DNA of 64,000 nt from the NCBI GenBank assembly GCA_019240525.1, contig JAFAYE010000001.1:2143300-2207299 (forward strand), written 5' to 3'. A model generated the notes under the pieces. That model made no database searches, was not told the origin of the DNA, and saw only the letters and a program-made list of their open reading frames with translations. Of this stretch, positions 33,168-41,615 are shown one piece after another. The DNA is from Candidatus Eremiobacterota bacterium (GTDB taxonomy: Bacteria; Vulcanimicrobiota; Vulcanimicrobiia; Vulcanimicrobiales; Vulcanimicrobiaceae). The position numbers were made by a program, and so were the translations under genes. Position 1 is the first letter of the stretch; the number at the start of each line of letters is the position of its first letter.

Positions 33168-34483
33168 CTGCCGAAACGCCGAGCTTCGGGCGACGGTCTC
33201 GCCGCGCAGGCAATCGCGTAAGCGCAATAGCCGCACGGAGACGGATCGTGGGTGGGTGCGAAGTGCTCGATCGTACCCGAGGAGAGCTCGTCGCTCAGCT
33301 CGACCATTCGGGCCCGCGACCGTTCCAGATCGCGGACTTCGATATTTCGGCCGACGTGCACGACAATGGGTCGGACGTCGAGCAGCGCATCCTTGAGCGG
33401 AATAAGGACGAGTTTCGTAACCTTGTCGCCTGCCGCGGTTCGCGCCAAGTAATAAAACGGCAACTGAAAGTCGCGAAATCGCCGAACTCGTTCCGCGTAT
33501 TCGGGGACGCTCGTAGCGATGCTACCGGTTTTGTAATCGACCACGGCGACCTCGCCGGAGCGTACGTCGCGGTCGAGTCGATCGATGTAGCCGATGAACG
33601 CACGTCCCTCCAGATCGAGTTCCGCGGCAACCTCACGGCCGAGTACTTCGAACGGCGCCTCTTTCTCTTGCACGAGCAGCCAATCTACGTAACGTTGTGC
33701 GGTCCGCTGTGCGCGCCGAACTGCCAGCTCGAACTCCACGCGCGTACCAAATCCGGGGCGATTCCGCTCGAAAGCCCACGTGACGAACTCGCCCACGCGC
33801 CGGCGCATCGCGGATTCCTCGTTGTGAGTCGGCCGGGGAAATTCGCCATGAAAATCTTCGAGCGCCAGGTGAAACGCGGTGCCGTAGGCTGACGCGGCGG
33901 AGCCGCGGTCCTCGACCGCGGTGCATACATACTTGTAGAACCATCGGCGCGCGCACTCCACATACATGTTGAGCGCGCTCGCGCTGAAGTGCTTTGGCCG
34001 TGCCGGCACGCCGCGGGGGTCTTCGGTCGGCGCAGCGACTGCGAGCGCAAACTCGCCCGTATCGGCGCTTTGCGGCGCACGTGAAACGCGATCTTCGCTC
34101 TGCGTGAGGTCGAAGACGGCGCGGATCGCTTCGCGCAGTGCGTCGGACTCCAAATCCTCGGGCAGCGCTCGAATTCGGCGCATCCGTTGCGCGAACTGCA
34201 GTACGGCGTCGCGGTCGTTTGGTGGCAAGGCGAGCTGTCCGCGGTCGATTGCTTCGAGCAGCACGCCGCCGCGCCGGACAAGCGTCGCGTAGGCCGCAGC
34301 AACGTCGTGATCCACACCGGAATACGGCGAACGAAGGAGTCGCAATAGCGCCGCTTGCGAAGCGGTGCGAAGCCACTGGACGGCATCCTCGAGAAAAGAA
34401 CGAACGCGCGGGGAGTCGGGAACCACTTCTCCGGAAGTTAAAGCTCCCACCAGGCGCCCCTGCAGCGAACGTATAAACGCCAT
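33164..34483 (-). CDS. PD-(D/E)XK nuclease with Fe-S cluster motif (RecB/AddB-like)
   Basis: 439 residues from ATG 34483; an earlier ATG at 34585 would add residues that are only antisense of ubiX. FSASALNMYVECARRWFYKYV opens the nuclease domain and holds the first Cys. GYIDRLDRDVRSGEVAVVDYKTGS has the catalytic Asp...Asp-Tyr-Lys pattern, FRDFQLPFYYL the Gln-x-x-x-Tyr, and CGYCAYAIAC the last three Cys of a four-Cys [4Fe-4S] site, as in AddB and Cas4. The first 150 residues are helical with no helicase motifs. The helicase gene overlaps its stop. It is divergent from ubiX with only 3 nt between start codons, so the promoters must lie inside coding sequence. Confidence 0.87.
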   Translation of the reverse strand: MAFIRSLQGRLVGALTSGEVVPDSPRVRSFLEDAVQWLRTASQAALLRLLRSPYSGVDHDVAAAYATLVRRGGVLLEAIDRGQLALPPNDRDAVLQFAQRMRRIRALPEDLESDALREAIRAVFDLTQSEDRVSRAPQSADTGEFALAVAAPTEDPRGVPARPKHFSASALNMYVECARRWFYKYVCTAVEDRGSAASAYGTAFHLALEDFHGEFPRPTHNEESAMRRRVGEFVTWAFERNRPGFGTRVEFELAVRRAQRTAQRYVDWLLVQEKEAPFEVLGREVAAELDLEGRAFIGYIDRLDRDVRSGEVAVVDYKTGSIATSVPEYAERVRRFRDFQLPFYYLARTAAGDKVTKLVLIPLKDALLDVRPIVVHVGRNIEVRDLERSRARMVELSDELSSGTIEHFAPTHDPSPCGYCAYAIACAARPSPEARRFGS

Positions 34484-34486
34484 CGG

Positions 34487-35053
34487 ATGCGACGCATCAT
34501 CGTCGGAATCACCGGCGCGAGCGGAAGCGTCTACGGCTACATGGTGCTGCAAGCGCTCCGCGCGATCGGCGGCATCGAAACGCATCTCGTGCTAACCAGC
34601 GCGGCGCACCGAACGATCGAACTGGAAACCGACATGGCGGCCGACGACTTCGTGGCCCTTGCCGACGTCACACATCGCGACGACGATCTGGCCGCCGCGA
34701 TTTCCAGCGGCTCCTTTTTAACCGACGGCATGCTCGTGATTCCTTGCTCCATGAAGAGCGCCAGCGGCATTGCCTATTCGAACAATGCAAATCTGGTAGT
34801 GCGAGCTGCGGACGTTTGTCTCAAGGAGAAGCGCCGCCTCGTTCTCGTCGTGCGCGAAACGCCGTTGCACTTGGGACATTTGCGCACCTTGGCGCTGCTC
34901 GCGGAGATCGGCGCGGTGATCCTCCCACCGGTACCGGCAATGTATGCAAATCCCGCCAGCGTCGACGACATCATCGCTCACACGGTCGGCAAGGCGCTCG
35001 ATCAATTCGGTATCGCGAACGAACTCTTCAAACGCTGGCGCTCGCCCGGCTAA
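34487..35053 (+). CDS. ubiX: Flavin prenyltransferase UbiX
   Basis: 188 residues. UbiX joins dimethylallyl phosphate to FMN to make the prenylated flavin used by UbiD-type decarboxylases. RRIIVGITGASGSVYG is the flavin-binding start, LVIPCSMKSASGIAYSNNANLVVRAADVCLKEKRRLVLVVRETPLH is the very conserved centre, and PVPAMYANPASVDDIIAH the end. No ubiD is in the window. TATAAA at 34472-34477 could be its -10 box, only 9 nt before the ATG. The 3' end overlaps the convergent nucleotidyltransferase gene by 26 nt. Confidence 0.95.
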   Translation: MRRIIVGITGASGSVYGYMVLQALRAIGGIETHLVLTSAAHRTIELETDMAADDFVALADVTHRDDDLAAAISSGSFLTDGMLVIPCSMKSASGIAYSNNANLVVRAADVCLKEKRRLVLVVRETPLHLGHLRTLALLAEIGAVILPPVPAMYANPASVDDIIAHTVGKALDQFGIANELFKRWRSPG

Positions 35054-35798
35054 CAAGTTGCCGCGCAAGCGGCACGTCGCTGAGACGGTCGACATTCACC
35101 GCAGTTTCGGGATAGGGCGAGATCAGTGCTCGGACCGGCGCACCGAGAATTCGCTCCCCGCGGGCTTCGGCGGCTGCAATCGTGAGCCGGCCAAGAGCGA
35201 AACGCGCCAACATGTCCCACCCGAACAACGATGCTAGCTTCAGAGGGCTTTTTCGGGCGGCGCCCAGACGCTCGATGAAGCGCTCGAGCCTTGATAGCGC
35301 GCGGGGCTTCATCGCTGCTATTCCGCCGCCGCAGAACGTCCCATCGCGCATGCGTGCCCACGTATGCGGTACGTCCGGAAAGCGGCGCAGATGTGCCTGC
35401 TTTTCAACGCAACCATAGGCAATGTCGGCGCGCAGCGCAGCGACGCGGCGCACGAAATCCTCGACCGAAGCCGGGGTGAGCACGGGTAGGTCTGAAGCCA
35501 CGATGAGCACATCGGCGTCGCCGTCGAATCCGGCAAGGCCGTTGCGCAAGCTCTCGCTGATGTGCACGCCGTCGGCGCGCAGTTCGTCGGCAAACGTTAA
35601 ATCGCGGTGCGCGGCCATTGCGGGGGGCGCAACCACCACGATTCGGCCCACGCTCGACGCGCCGCGCAGCGCTGCCAGGACGCGGCCGACCAACGTCGTT
35701 CCTTCGATTTCGACGAACGCTTTGTTCGGTGCCCCCGGCTGCAGCAGTGCGACGTCGTCTTGCGGCCCGCCGGCCAGCACAACGGCATGCATCGTCAT
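35028..35798 (-). CDS. NTP transferase domain protein (MobA/GlmU-like)
   Basis: 256 residues from ATG 35798, which overlaps the ispE stop (ATGA). HAVVLAGGPQDDVALLQPG and NKAFVEIEGTTLVGRVLAAL form the nucleotide-binding start of an NTP-transferase Rossmann fold, with the conserved Lys in the PNKAFVEI segment. VLIVASDLPVLTPASVEDFV is the metal-binding Asp motif. It would transfer a nucleotidyl group to a sugar phosphate, cofactor or similar acceptor. The neighbour ispE is a MEP-pathway gene, but the sequence is not IspD-like enough for me to call IspD. Confidence 0.8.
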   Translation of the reverse strand: MTMHAVVLAGGPQDDVALLQPGAPNKAFVEIEGTTLVGRVLAALRGASSVGRIVVVAPPAMAAHRDLTFADELRADGVHISESLRNGLAGFDGDADVLIVASDLPVLTPASVEDFVRRVAALRADIAYGCVEKQAHLRRFPDVPHTWARMRDGTFCGGGIAAMKPRALSRLERFIERLGAARKSPLKLASLFGWDMLARFALGRLTIAAAEARGERILGAPVRALISPYPETAVNVDRLSDVPLARQLVSRASASV

Positions 35799-36670
35799 CC
35801 CGACGGGCATTCCGCGAGCCAATCCGGCGTCGCTGCAAAGGCGGTCGTGAACCGTTCGTAGGCCGCGGGCAGGTCGAGCCGTTCGCAGAGGGCGCCGATT
35901 CGATTCGCCTGCGCAGCGAGGGTGAAGACGCAGGCGCCCGAACCCGCCAAGAGGACGTTCGTCGCACCAGCGCGGCGAAGCGCGTCGATCGCCGTCGCAA
36001 TCTCGGGCACTTGCGACGCAATCGCATTCTGGAAGTCGTTTTGCATGAGCGACTCGACGCGCGCGAAGTCACTTCGCTGCAACGCCTCGAGCAATGCAAG
36101 CGATACAGACCCCTTGCGCGGCCGCTGCGGGCGCACGTGACGATCGAGCTGTGCGTATGCGTCTGCGGTCGAAACCGCAGCGGGGGGTTTGACGATCAAC
36201 AGGTGCCAGCGCGGAATCGCACCGGCGGGCGTTACTCGCTCGCCGGTTCCTTCGACCAAAGCCGCGGTGCCGGTGAGAAAGAACGGCACGTCGGAACCGA
36301 GCGATCGCGCGAGGCTCAGCCAGTCATGCTCCGCGGCGTTCCCGATGGCGCCGGTCATTGCGGCGCGAAGCACCGTCGCCGCGTCGCTCGATCCTCCGCC
36401 CAGACCCGCTTGCGTAGGAATCCGTTTGCGAAGCTCGACGCGAATCGGCAACTCCCCCAGCGCGCGCAGCGCGGCAAATGCGAGATTATGTTCGCCGTCG
36501 AGATCGCGGCGATCGCAGCTAAAGCTGAACCCCGAGCTCGGCTCGATCGTCAGCTCGTCGGCCAGGTCGATCGGCACCATCACGCTGCGTATTGCGTGGT
36601 ATCCATCGTCGCGACGGGCAAGCACCTCGAGCGTGAGATTGATTTTTGCCGGTGCCCGAAGGGTCAGCAT
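35795..36670 (-). CDS. ispE: 4-diphosphocytidyl-2-C-methyl-D-erythritol kinase
   Basis: 291 residues, usual length. IspE phosphorylates CDP-methylerythritol in the MEP route to isoprenoids. It belongs to the GHMP kinases: APAKINLTLEVLARRDDGYHAI is the conserved N-terminal substrate and catalytic Lys region, IPTQAGLGGGSSDAATVLRA the ATP-binding glycine loop, and NVLLAGSGACVFTLA the third GHMP motif. The gene is divergent from the glycosidase gene and translationally coupled to the nucleotidyltransferase gene downstream. A long plus-strand ORF lying over it is only a shadow. Confidence 0.96.
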   Translation of the reverse strand: MLTLRAPAKINLTLEVLARRDDGYHAIRSVMVPIDLADELTIEPSSGFSFSCDRRDLDGEHNLAFAALRALGELPIRVELRKRIPTQAGLGGGSSDAATVLRAAMTGAIGNAAEHDWLSLARSLGSDVPFFLTGTAALVEGTGERVTPAGAIPRWHLLIVKPPAAVSTADAYAQLDRHVRPQRPRKGSVSLALLEALQRSDFARVESLMQNDFQNAIASQVPEIATAIDALRRAGATNVLLAGSGACVFTLAAQANRIGALCERLDLPAAYERFTTAFAATPDWLAECPSG

Positions 36671-36751
36671 TGCGAGCTTCCGTTTGCCGCAGCGAGAGAA
36701 GGCGCCTTCGCGTCCGGTGCCGCAGTAAGGGTTCGAGGCACGTTAGACAGA

Positions 36752-39238
36752 GTGGGTTTAAGTTACGACGCGCAACGCAATGAATTTTGCGCCTACGTCC
36801 TTCACGAATCTCAAACGCCGTACGGTTTATTGCTCGGCAACTTCAAGACGTACGCGCAGTCGACGGCGAAGGGCGGGGTGCGCGGGTTATGGGATGCGGA
36901 CACCGATCAAATTATCTTCGGAACGCACCATCTCGCCTACCGCATGGCCGATCGAACGTTCTTTCCGCATCAAATCGAGCGCGAGCTGACCTTTCTGCCG
37001 TACGCGCAGATCTCGGAGTTCACGCTCGACCATCGCATTCATGTAACCGAATCCTTTTTCGTTCCGCACGGTGCGGAGTTCGACCGCGCCGTATCCTTCG
37101 TCGTCGACGTGACGCTCTACAATCCCGGCGCCGCCGAGATGGAGGTCGCGCTCTTTCCGTGGGCGATGCTGGTCGGCCAGCGCTTTTACGGGGAGCCCGA
37201 ACATGAAGTGCGCGCTTGGAACGACGGCCGCTTTATCTGTTCGAAGAACCTCGAAACCGGGGGGGAACGATGGTGGGGAGGCTCGCGCCATCCGGTTGCC
37301 GTCGAGCTTTCATTACGCGAACAGGTTTTGCTCAAGTCGATGCGACGCGGAAGCCTGGCACAGCCGAGCGCACCGCCAACCGGGGGCGATTCGACGCTCG
37401 ACGACCCCGCGTTACAGCAGCCCCTCGAGGACGTGACGCCCGAGCAGGCGGAACTCGTCAGCCGGCGGATCTTCGGGGCTTTCGAATATCGAATCGCCGT
37501 CGCTGCCGGTGCGCGGGAGTCGTTGCGGCTGGCCGTCGTCTATCATAAAGGGGGAACCGAGCGCAGCCGGCCAGTCCTCGAATCGCTGCTGCGCGATCCG
37601 CGAGCGCTGCATCACACGCAAAACTATTTTACCGAGCGGCTCGCCGACGCGCGCTTCCTGGTTCCGTCGCCCGAAATAAGCCGCGGCGCTGCCTGGGCCA
37701 AGGCGAACATGCTGCGCATCGTCAAGGAGTATCCACACGGCTGGGGTGCGACCAACTCACCGCCGTCGGACATCTTGGTCTCGCGCGATACCTCTTGGCT
37801 CGTCCACGGCTTCGATTACTTCTGGCCCGAATTCAGCCGGAACGCGCTTGAAGTTTTCAATAACGCGGTCGAAGAGAGCGGATTGATGGTGGAGTACGTC
37901 CGCGGCGTGAGCGGTTATAAGACGGACTACGATCTCAACATCAACGACGATACGCCCCTGCATCTGATCGCGATGCTCCACCATTACAACGCGACGCTCG
38001 ACGACGCATGGGTTCGCGAGCGCATCGGCTTAGTCGTCAAACTCACCGATTACATGCTGACTCAACGCGATGCCCACGGTTTGATCAACTGCCGCGCAAA
38101 AGGCGTCGACATGTACGGGATCTCTTCGTGGCGCAATATTATCCCGTACTACACGCTCGACGGCGCGGTGACCGAGATCAACGCCGAGGCCGTGTATGCT
38201 TTGGAAGCCTCGGCGATGCTCTGCGCGGTGGTCGGCGATAACGATCATTGGGAGCGATATACCGGCGAGGGCCAAGCGATGCGCTCGGCAATGATGGAGC
38301 ACCTTTTCAACGACGACACTGGAGCGTTCGTTCTCAACTACGACCAAGACGGCAACTATCAAGACAACTTTACGGCCGACGAGGTCTTTCCGGTGCTCTT
38401 CGGCATCGCCAACGCGTCGCAGCAGCGGGCCATCCTCACCCGGCTGCTTGAAGCGGATTTCGTGACCCCGGTGGGTTTGCGCACGATCTCGACTGCGGAT
38501 GCATGGTACTTTCCGTCATACGGGTTTGGACTGCTCGGCGGCATTTGGCCGGATTTAACGATCTGGTGTTCGGTCGCGCTGGCTCGGAACGGCATGACCG
38601 ATGCGGCCGTCGAGTTCCTCAAAATTTCGTATGCGGCGATGGAAGGCGGAAGTCCGCGCAACACCGTTCCCGGCGAGTTCGCCGAGTGGTTCGACGGCGG
38701 CTCGATGAGCAATCGCGGAATGTATCTCTCGCCGTGGACGGGCGCCAAATACCTGTGGGCGATCGCGGAAACCGTTGGCGGGCTCAACGGCTATCGCACG
38801 AGCGGGCGACCCCACTTGGCGCCGTTGCGCCCAAAGGGATGGCAATGGGTCGCCGCGGCCCGAGTTCATTGGGGCGGCCGGCGGTGCACGTACGTCGTCG
38901 ACCTTCGCAACGATACGATTTACGGCGACATGGCCGAGCTTTCCGCGGAGGAGCCGTTCACGTGCATTCACGCTGGACGCGACGTCAGCGACGAGGTTGC
39001 GACGTCGCCGGTGGAAGTCGGCGCAATTGCCTTTGAAGATGATGCCGGCGCCGTGCGAATCTTTCTTGGCAATCAGCTCGATCGCGCGCGAAACGTCCTG
39101 ATCGAATTTCGAGGCCATACGGCGCGCATCGATATGGCACCGGGAGAGTTGCGCGAAGTCCATCTCATCGGCAAGCCGAGCGATCGTCGTGCACGAGCGG
39201 CGAAGCTCGACGTCGTCCGACCGCTTGCCCGGGTATAA
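36752..39238 (+). CDS. Six-hairpin glycosidase (GH94/glycogen-debranching-like)
   Basis: 828 residues from GTG 36752, chosen because conservation-like sequence (VGLSYDAQRNEFCAYVLHES) starts there; the open frame before it is antisense of ispE. Residues 1-290 are a beta-sandwich with VRGLWDADTDQIIFGTHHLAYR. From about 310 an (alpha/alpha)6 barrel appears: WAKANMLRIVKEYPHGWGATNSPPSD, GVSGYKTDYDLNINDDTPLHLIAMLHHY, GAVTEINAEAVYALEASA and EWFDGGSMSNRGMYLSPWTGA. Similar proteins are glycoside phosphorylases, glucosidases or debranching enzymes. No signal peptide is seen, so action on intracellular glycans is likely. I cannot fix the GH family or substrate. Confidence 0.8.
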   Translation: MGLSYDAQRNEFCAYVLHESQTPYGLLLGNFKTYAQSTAKGGVRGLWDADTDQIIFGTHHLAYRMADRTFFPHQIERELTFLPYAQISEFTLDHRIHVTESFFVPHGAEFDRAVSFVVDVTLYNPGAAEMEVALFPWAMLVGQRFYGEPEHEVRAWNDGRFICSKNLETGGERWWGGSRHPVAVELSLREQVLLKSMRRGSLAQPSAPPTGGDSTLDDPALQQPLEDVTPEQAELVSRRIFGAFEYRIAVAAGARESLRLAVVYHKGGTERSRPVLESLLRDPRALHHTQNYFTERLADARFLVPSPEISRGAAWAKANMLRIVKEYPHGWGATNSPPSDILVSRDTSWLVHGFDYFWPEFSRNALEVFNNAVEESGLMVEYVRGVSGYKTDYDLNINDDTPLHLIAMLHHYNATLDDAWVRERIGLVVKLTDYMLTQRDAHGLINCRAKGVDMYGISSWRNIIPYYTLDGAVTEINAEAVYALEASAMLCAVVGDNDHWERYTGEGQAMRSAMMEHLFNDDTGAFVLNYDQDGNYQDNFTADEVFPVLFGIANASQQRAILTRLLEADFVTPVGLRTISTADAWYFPSYGFGLLGGIWPDLTIWCSVALARNGMTDAAVEFLKISYAAMEGGSPRNTVPGEFAEWFDGGSMSNRGMYLSPWTGAKYLWAIAETVGGLNGYRTSGRPHLAPLRPKGWQWVAAARVHWGGRRCTYVVDLRNDTIYGDMAELSAEEPFTCIHAGRDVSDEVATSPVEVGAIAFEDDAGAVRIFLGNQLDRARNVLIEFRGHTARIDMAPGELREVHLIGKPSDRRARAAKLDVVRPLARV

Positions 39239-39245
39239 GAGAACG

Positions 39246-39698
39246 ATGCATCCTTCGATGCGCTTTCCTTCGCTCGTGTTGTTGGTAGGCGCGGGAGTGC
39301 TGCTGCTCGCGGTCGCGGTCGGCGAGCGCATGGGGAATCGCGTTATTGGGCAGGCGACCGAGCAGACGCTCCAATCGGTCATCCCTTCGGCGATTACTCC
39401 GCCGCCAAACGCTGCGCCGAAGCCTTATGGCCCCGACTGGAAACGCTCGCAGGCGCTCTCCGCTGCCGGCGATCCCCGTTTCCCCGACCCGAGGGTTCCG
39501 CCCCAGCCGCTGCCGACGCCGCTGCCCTCGCCGACAGCTCGACCGACGCCCGTGCCCACGCCAACTCCGAATCCCAATCTCCCGGTCTGGCGTCAGCGCC
39601 CGTTCGCGACGTTTACGCCTTCGGCAGCTCCGTCGGAGAGCCCGACGCTCGTACCGCCGACCGCGGAGCCGGCACCTGAAGAGACGCCGACACCGTAG
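39246..39698 (+). CDS. Single-pass membrane protein with proline-rich tail
   Basis: 150 residues starting 7 nt after the glycosidase stop. MHPSMRFPSLVLLVGAGVLLLAVAVGERMG has one membrane segment (about 8-24). The rest is low-complexity Pro/Thr/Ser (PLPTPLPSPTARPTPVPTPTPNPN) with no Cys, probably an unstructured periplasmic spacer. I do not recognise it. Its place between the glycosidase and pdxS gives no clear function. The Pro-rich stretch favours a real, if fast-evolving, exported protein over a shadow ORF, but this is the least certain gene in the area. Confidence 0.6.
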   Translation: MHPSMRFPSLVLLVGAGVLLLAVAVGERMGNRVIGQATEQTLQSVIPSAITPPPNAAPKPYGPDWKRSQALSAAGDPRFPDPRVPPQPLPTPLPSPTARPTPVPTPTPNPNLPVWRQRPFATFTPSAAPSESPTLVPPTAEPAPEETPTP

Positions 39699-39704
39699 CG
39701 CGTC

Positions 39705-39743
39705 CCCAATGTTCTCATTGGGAACGCCTGATATGATAGAGAC
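39705..39743 (+). promoter_or_regulatory. Hairpin and likely leaderless promoter of pdxS
   Basis: CCCAATG (39705-39711) and CATTGGG (39716-39722) form a perfect 7-bp inverted repeat around TTCT. TATGAT (39732-39737) follows, and exactly 6 nt later the pdxS ATG (39744). The geometry places the transcript start on the ATG, as at 11402. The palindrome covers the -35 region and may be an operator; no consensus -35 box is seen. Confidence 0.5.
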
Positions 39744-40634
39744 ATGGAAAGCACGGGAACGGTAACGGTCAAGCGCGGGCTCGCGCAGATGCTCAAAGGC
39801 GGCGTCATTATGGATGTCGTCACGCCTGAACACGCCGCGATCGCCCAAGAGGCGGGCGCCGTCGCCGTGATGGCGCTCGAACGGATTCCCGCAGACATCC
39901 GCGCGCTGGGCGGCGTCGCCCGAATGAGCGCGATCGACTTGATCCGCGGCATTATGGATGCGGTGACGATTCCGGTGATGGCCAAGGTGCGCATCGGGCA
40001 CTTCGCCGAGGCGCAAGTGCTGCAACAACTGGGGGTCGACTACATCGACGAGTCGGAAGTTCTTACTCCAGCGGACGATAAGTATCACGTCGACAAGCAC
40101 GCCTTTACGACGCCTTTTGTCTGTGGTGCACGCGACCTCGGCGAAGCCTTGCGGCGGATTGCCGAGGGGGCGGCGATGATTCGCAGCAAGGGCGAGGCCG
40201 GCAGCGGCAACATCGTTGAAGCGGTGCGGCACATGCGCGCGATAACCGACGCGGTTCGAGAGCTCAACGTCGTTCCGAAGGAAGAGCTGGTATCCCGAGC
40301 ACGCGACCTGGGCGCTCCGATCGAACTCGTGACGCAAGTCGCCGCCGATGGAAGATTGCCCGTCGTGCTGTTTTGCGCCGGCGGCGTAGCGACGCCGGCC
40401 GACGCGGCGCTGATGATGCAACTTGGGGCCGAAGGAATCTTTGTCGGAAGCGGAATTTTCAAATCGAAGGATCCCAAGCGGTTCGCGCGGGCGATCGTCG
40501 ATGCGACGACTCACTTTAATGATGCAGGCGTCGTATTGGAAGCGTGCCGGTCGCTGGGGATCTCCGAAGCGATGGCCGGCCTCGATCTTCGGACGCTCAG
40601 CGAAGCGCAGCTTCTCGCTCCCCGTGGCAACTAA
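39744..40634 (+). CDS. pdxS: Pyridoxal 5'-phosphate synthase lyase subunit PdxS
   Basis: 296 residues. PdxS joins ribose 5-phosphate, glyceraldehyde 3-phosphate and ammonia to make pyridoxal phosphate. [73 protein letters not shown] and [20 protein letters not shown] (holding the catalytic lysines) are close to invariant in the family. No ribosome-binding site precedes the ATG. pdxT, which supplies ammonia, overlaps the 3' end by 11 nt. The product serves the window's PLP enzymes GcvPB and the decarboxylase at 42796. Confidence 0.97.
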   Translation: MESTGTVTVKRGLAQMLKGGVIMDVVTPEHAAIAQEAGAVAVMALERIPADIRALGGVARMSAIDLIRGIMDAVTIPVMAKVRIGHFAEAQVLQQLGVDYIDESEVLTPADDKYHVDKHAFTTPFVCGARDLGEALRRIAEGAAMIRSKGEAGSGNIVEAVRHMRAITDAVRELNVVPKEELVSRARDLGAPIELVTQVAADGRLPVVLFCAGGVATPADAALMMQLGAEGIFVGSGIFKSKDPKRFARAIVDATTHFNDAGVVLEACRSLGISEAMAGLDLRTLSEAQLLAPRGN

Positions 40635-41238
40635 CGTCGGCGTCCTCGCGCTGCAAGGCGATGTCGCCGAGCATTCGGCGGCGCTGCGGCGTGCCGGCGC
40701 TCTGCCCGTCGCCGTCAAGAGTCTCACCGACCTCGCGCGCGTCGATGCTCTCGTCATTCCGGGCGGCGAATCGACGACCGTGATGAAGCTTCTCGAGCGT
40801 GCCTCGCTCGATCGAGCGATCATCGATCGCGTTCGCCGGGGAATGCCGGTTTGGGGCACCTGTATGGGAATGATCGTCGCAGCGCGCCACGTCGCCGATT
40901 TGAATCAAGCGACGCTCGGCCTGATCGACATTACCGTGCGACGCAATGCCTTCGGACGCCAAAATGAATCGGCCGAGATCGACTTGCACGTGGATGCTCT
41001 CGGCGAACCGGCATTTCCGGGCATTTTCATTCGCGCCCCCTGGATCGAGCGCTGCGGCCCTCGGGTTGAACTGCTCGCCAAGCGAGATGGCCACGGCGTG
41101 ATGGTACGCGAGGAGAACGTTCTGGCAACGTCGTTTCACCCCGAGCTCACACGCGACGCGCGCGTGCATCAGTACTTCCTCGCGATGGTCTGCGGGCAAG
41201 ATGGCGGGCGCCAAGGGAAGAGTTCCACCGCGGCGTAA
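40624..41238 (+). CDS. pdxT: Pyridoxal 5'-phosphate synthase glutaminase subunit PdxT
   Basis: 204 residues from GTG 40624, overlapping pdxS by 11 nt. PdxT is a class I glutamine amidotransferase that hydrolyses glutamine and channels ammonia to Pdx[34 protein letters not shown], the nucleophile Cys in WGTCMGMI, and the His-Glu pair of ATSFHPELT complete the catalytic triad. Length and order are as in other PdxST systems. A small unknown gene follows 12 nt later. Confidence 0.96.
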   Translation: MATNVGVLALQGDVAEHSAALRRAGALPVAVKSLTDLARVDALVIPGGESTTVMKLLERASLDRAIIDRVRRGMPVWGTCMGMIVAARHVADLNQATLGLIDITVRRNAFGRQNESAEIDLHVDALGEPAFPGIFIRAPWIERCGPRVELLAKRDGHGVMVREENVLATSFHPELTRDARVHQYFLAMVCGQDGGRQGKSSTAA

Positions 41239-41250
41239 CTCCAGCTTGAG

Positions 41251-41544
41251 ATGTCTAGCCGGGCCGCCTCCTCCGATTTAGAGGGGGCCGGATTTCAAGG
41301 GCAACTTCCGCCCGTCGAGCCGCTGCTCAGCGAGGTGATCGCTACCCTCACGCTCGCGGCGCACGCGTATCTCACCGAAGAGGATGGTCATAAGGCCGAC
41401 CATTCGTCGGCCGAGATTGCTATTGACGTCGCGTCTGCCGCATTCGAACGCGTCAAAGAACGATTGCAACCCGATCAGCGTTTGGCGATAACCCAAATGC
41501 TGACCGAAACGCGTTTGACGTTCGTCCGGAAACGAGGCACCTAA
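41251..41544 (+). CDS. Small protein of unknown function
   Basis: 97 residues, starting 12 nt after pdxT. The middle is helical and acidic (VEPLLSEVIATLTLAAHAYLTEEDGH and SSAEIAIDVASAAFERVKERL), ending with LTETRLTFVRKRGT. I do not recognise a family. The helical pattern and codon bias fit a real gene. Its stop codon lies within a rho-independent terminator, which ends the pdxS-pdxT transcript here. Confidence 0.65.
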   Translation: MSSRAASSDLEGAGFQGQLPPVEPLLSEVIATLTLAAHAYLTEEDGHKADHSSAEIAIDVASAAFERVKERLQPDQRLAITQMLTETRLTFVRKRGT

Positions 41545-41557
41545 ATGCCTCGTTTTC
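41530..41557 (+). terminator. Rho-independent terminator of the pdxST operon
   Basis: AAACGAGGCA (41530-41539) pairs perfectly with TGCCTCGTTT (41546-41555) around CCTAAA, ending in CGTTTTC. The hairpin includes the last codons and stop of the small gene upstream. Confidence 0.8.
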
Positions 41558-41615
41558 ATAGCGCGACACTTGCGCCTCTCGCTTGCCGGCGCGCCGGCCG
41601 CCGGGATCTCGCTCC

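Noticed and set aside
34484-34585. Earlier start of the RecB-family nuclease at 34585
   Set aside because: The extra 34 residues are antisense to ubiX and not nuclease-like; ATG 34483 leaves all motifs intact.
35618-36751. N-terminal extension of the glycosidase ORF by about 378 residues
   Set aside because: It is antisense to ispE, very Arg-rich and without conserved sequence; glycosidase-like sequence begins at GTG 36752.
39165-40859. 564-residue minus-strand ORF opposite pdxS
   Set aside because: pdxS and pdxT on the other strand are unmistakable; the antisense frame is a GC-driven shadow with Arg/His-rich composition.
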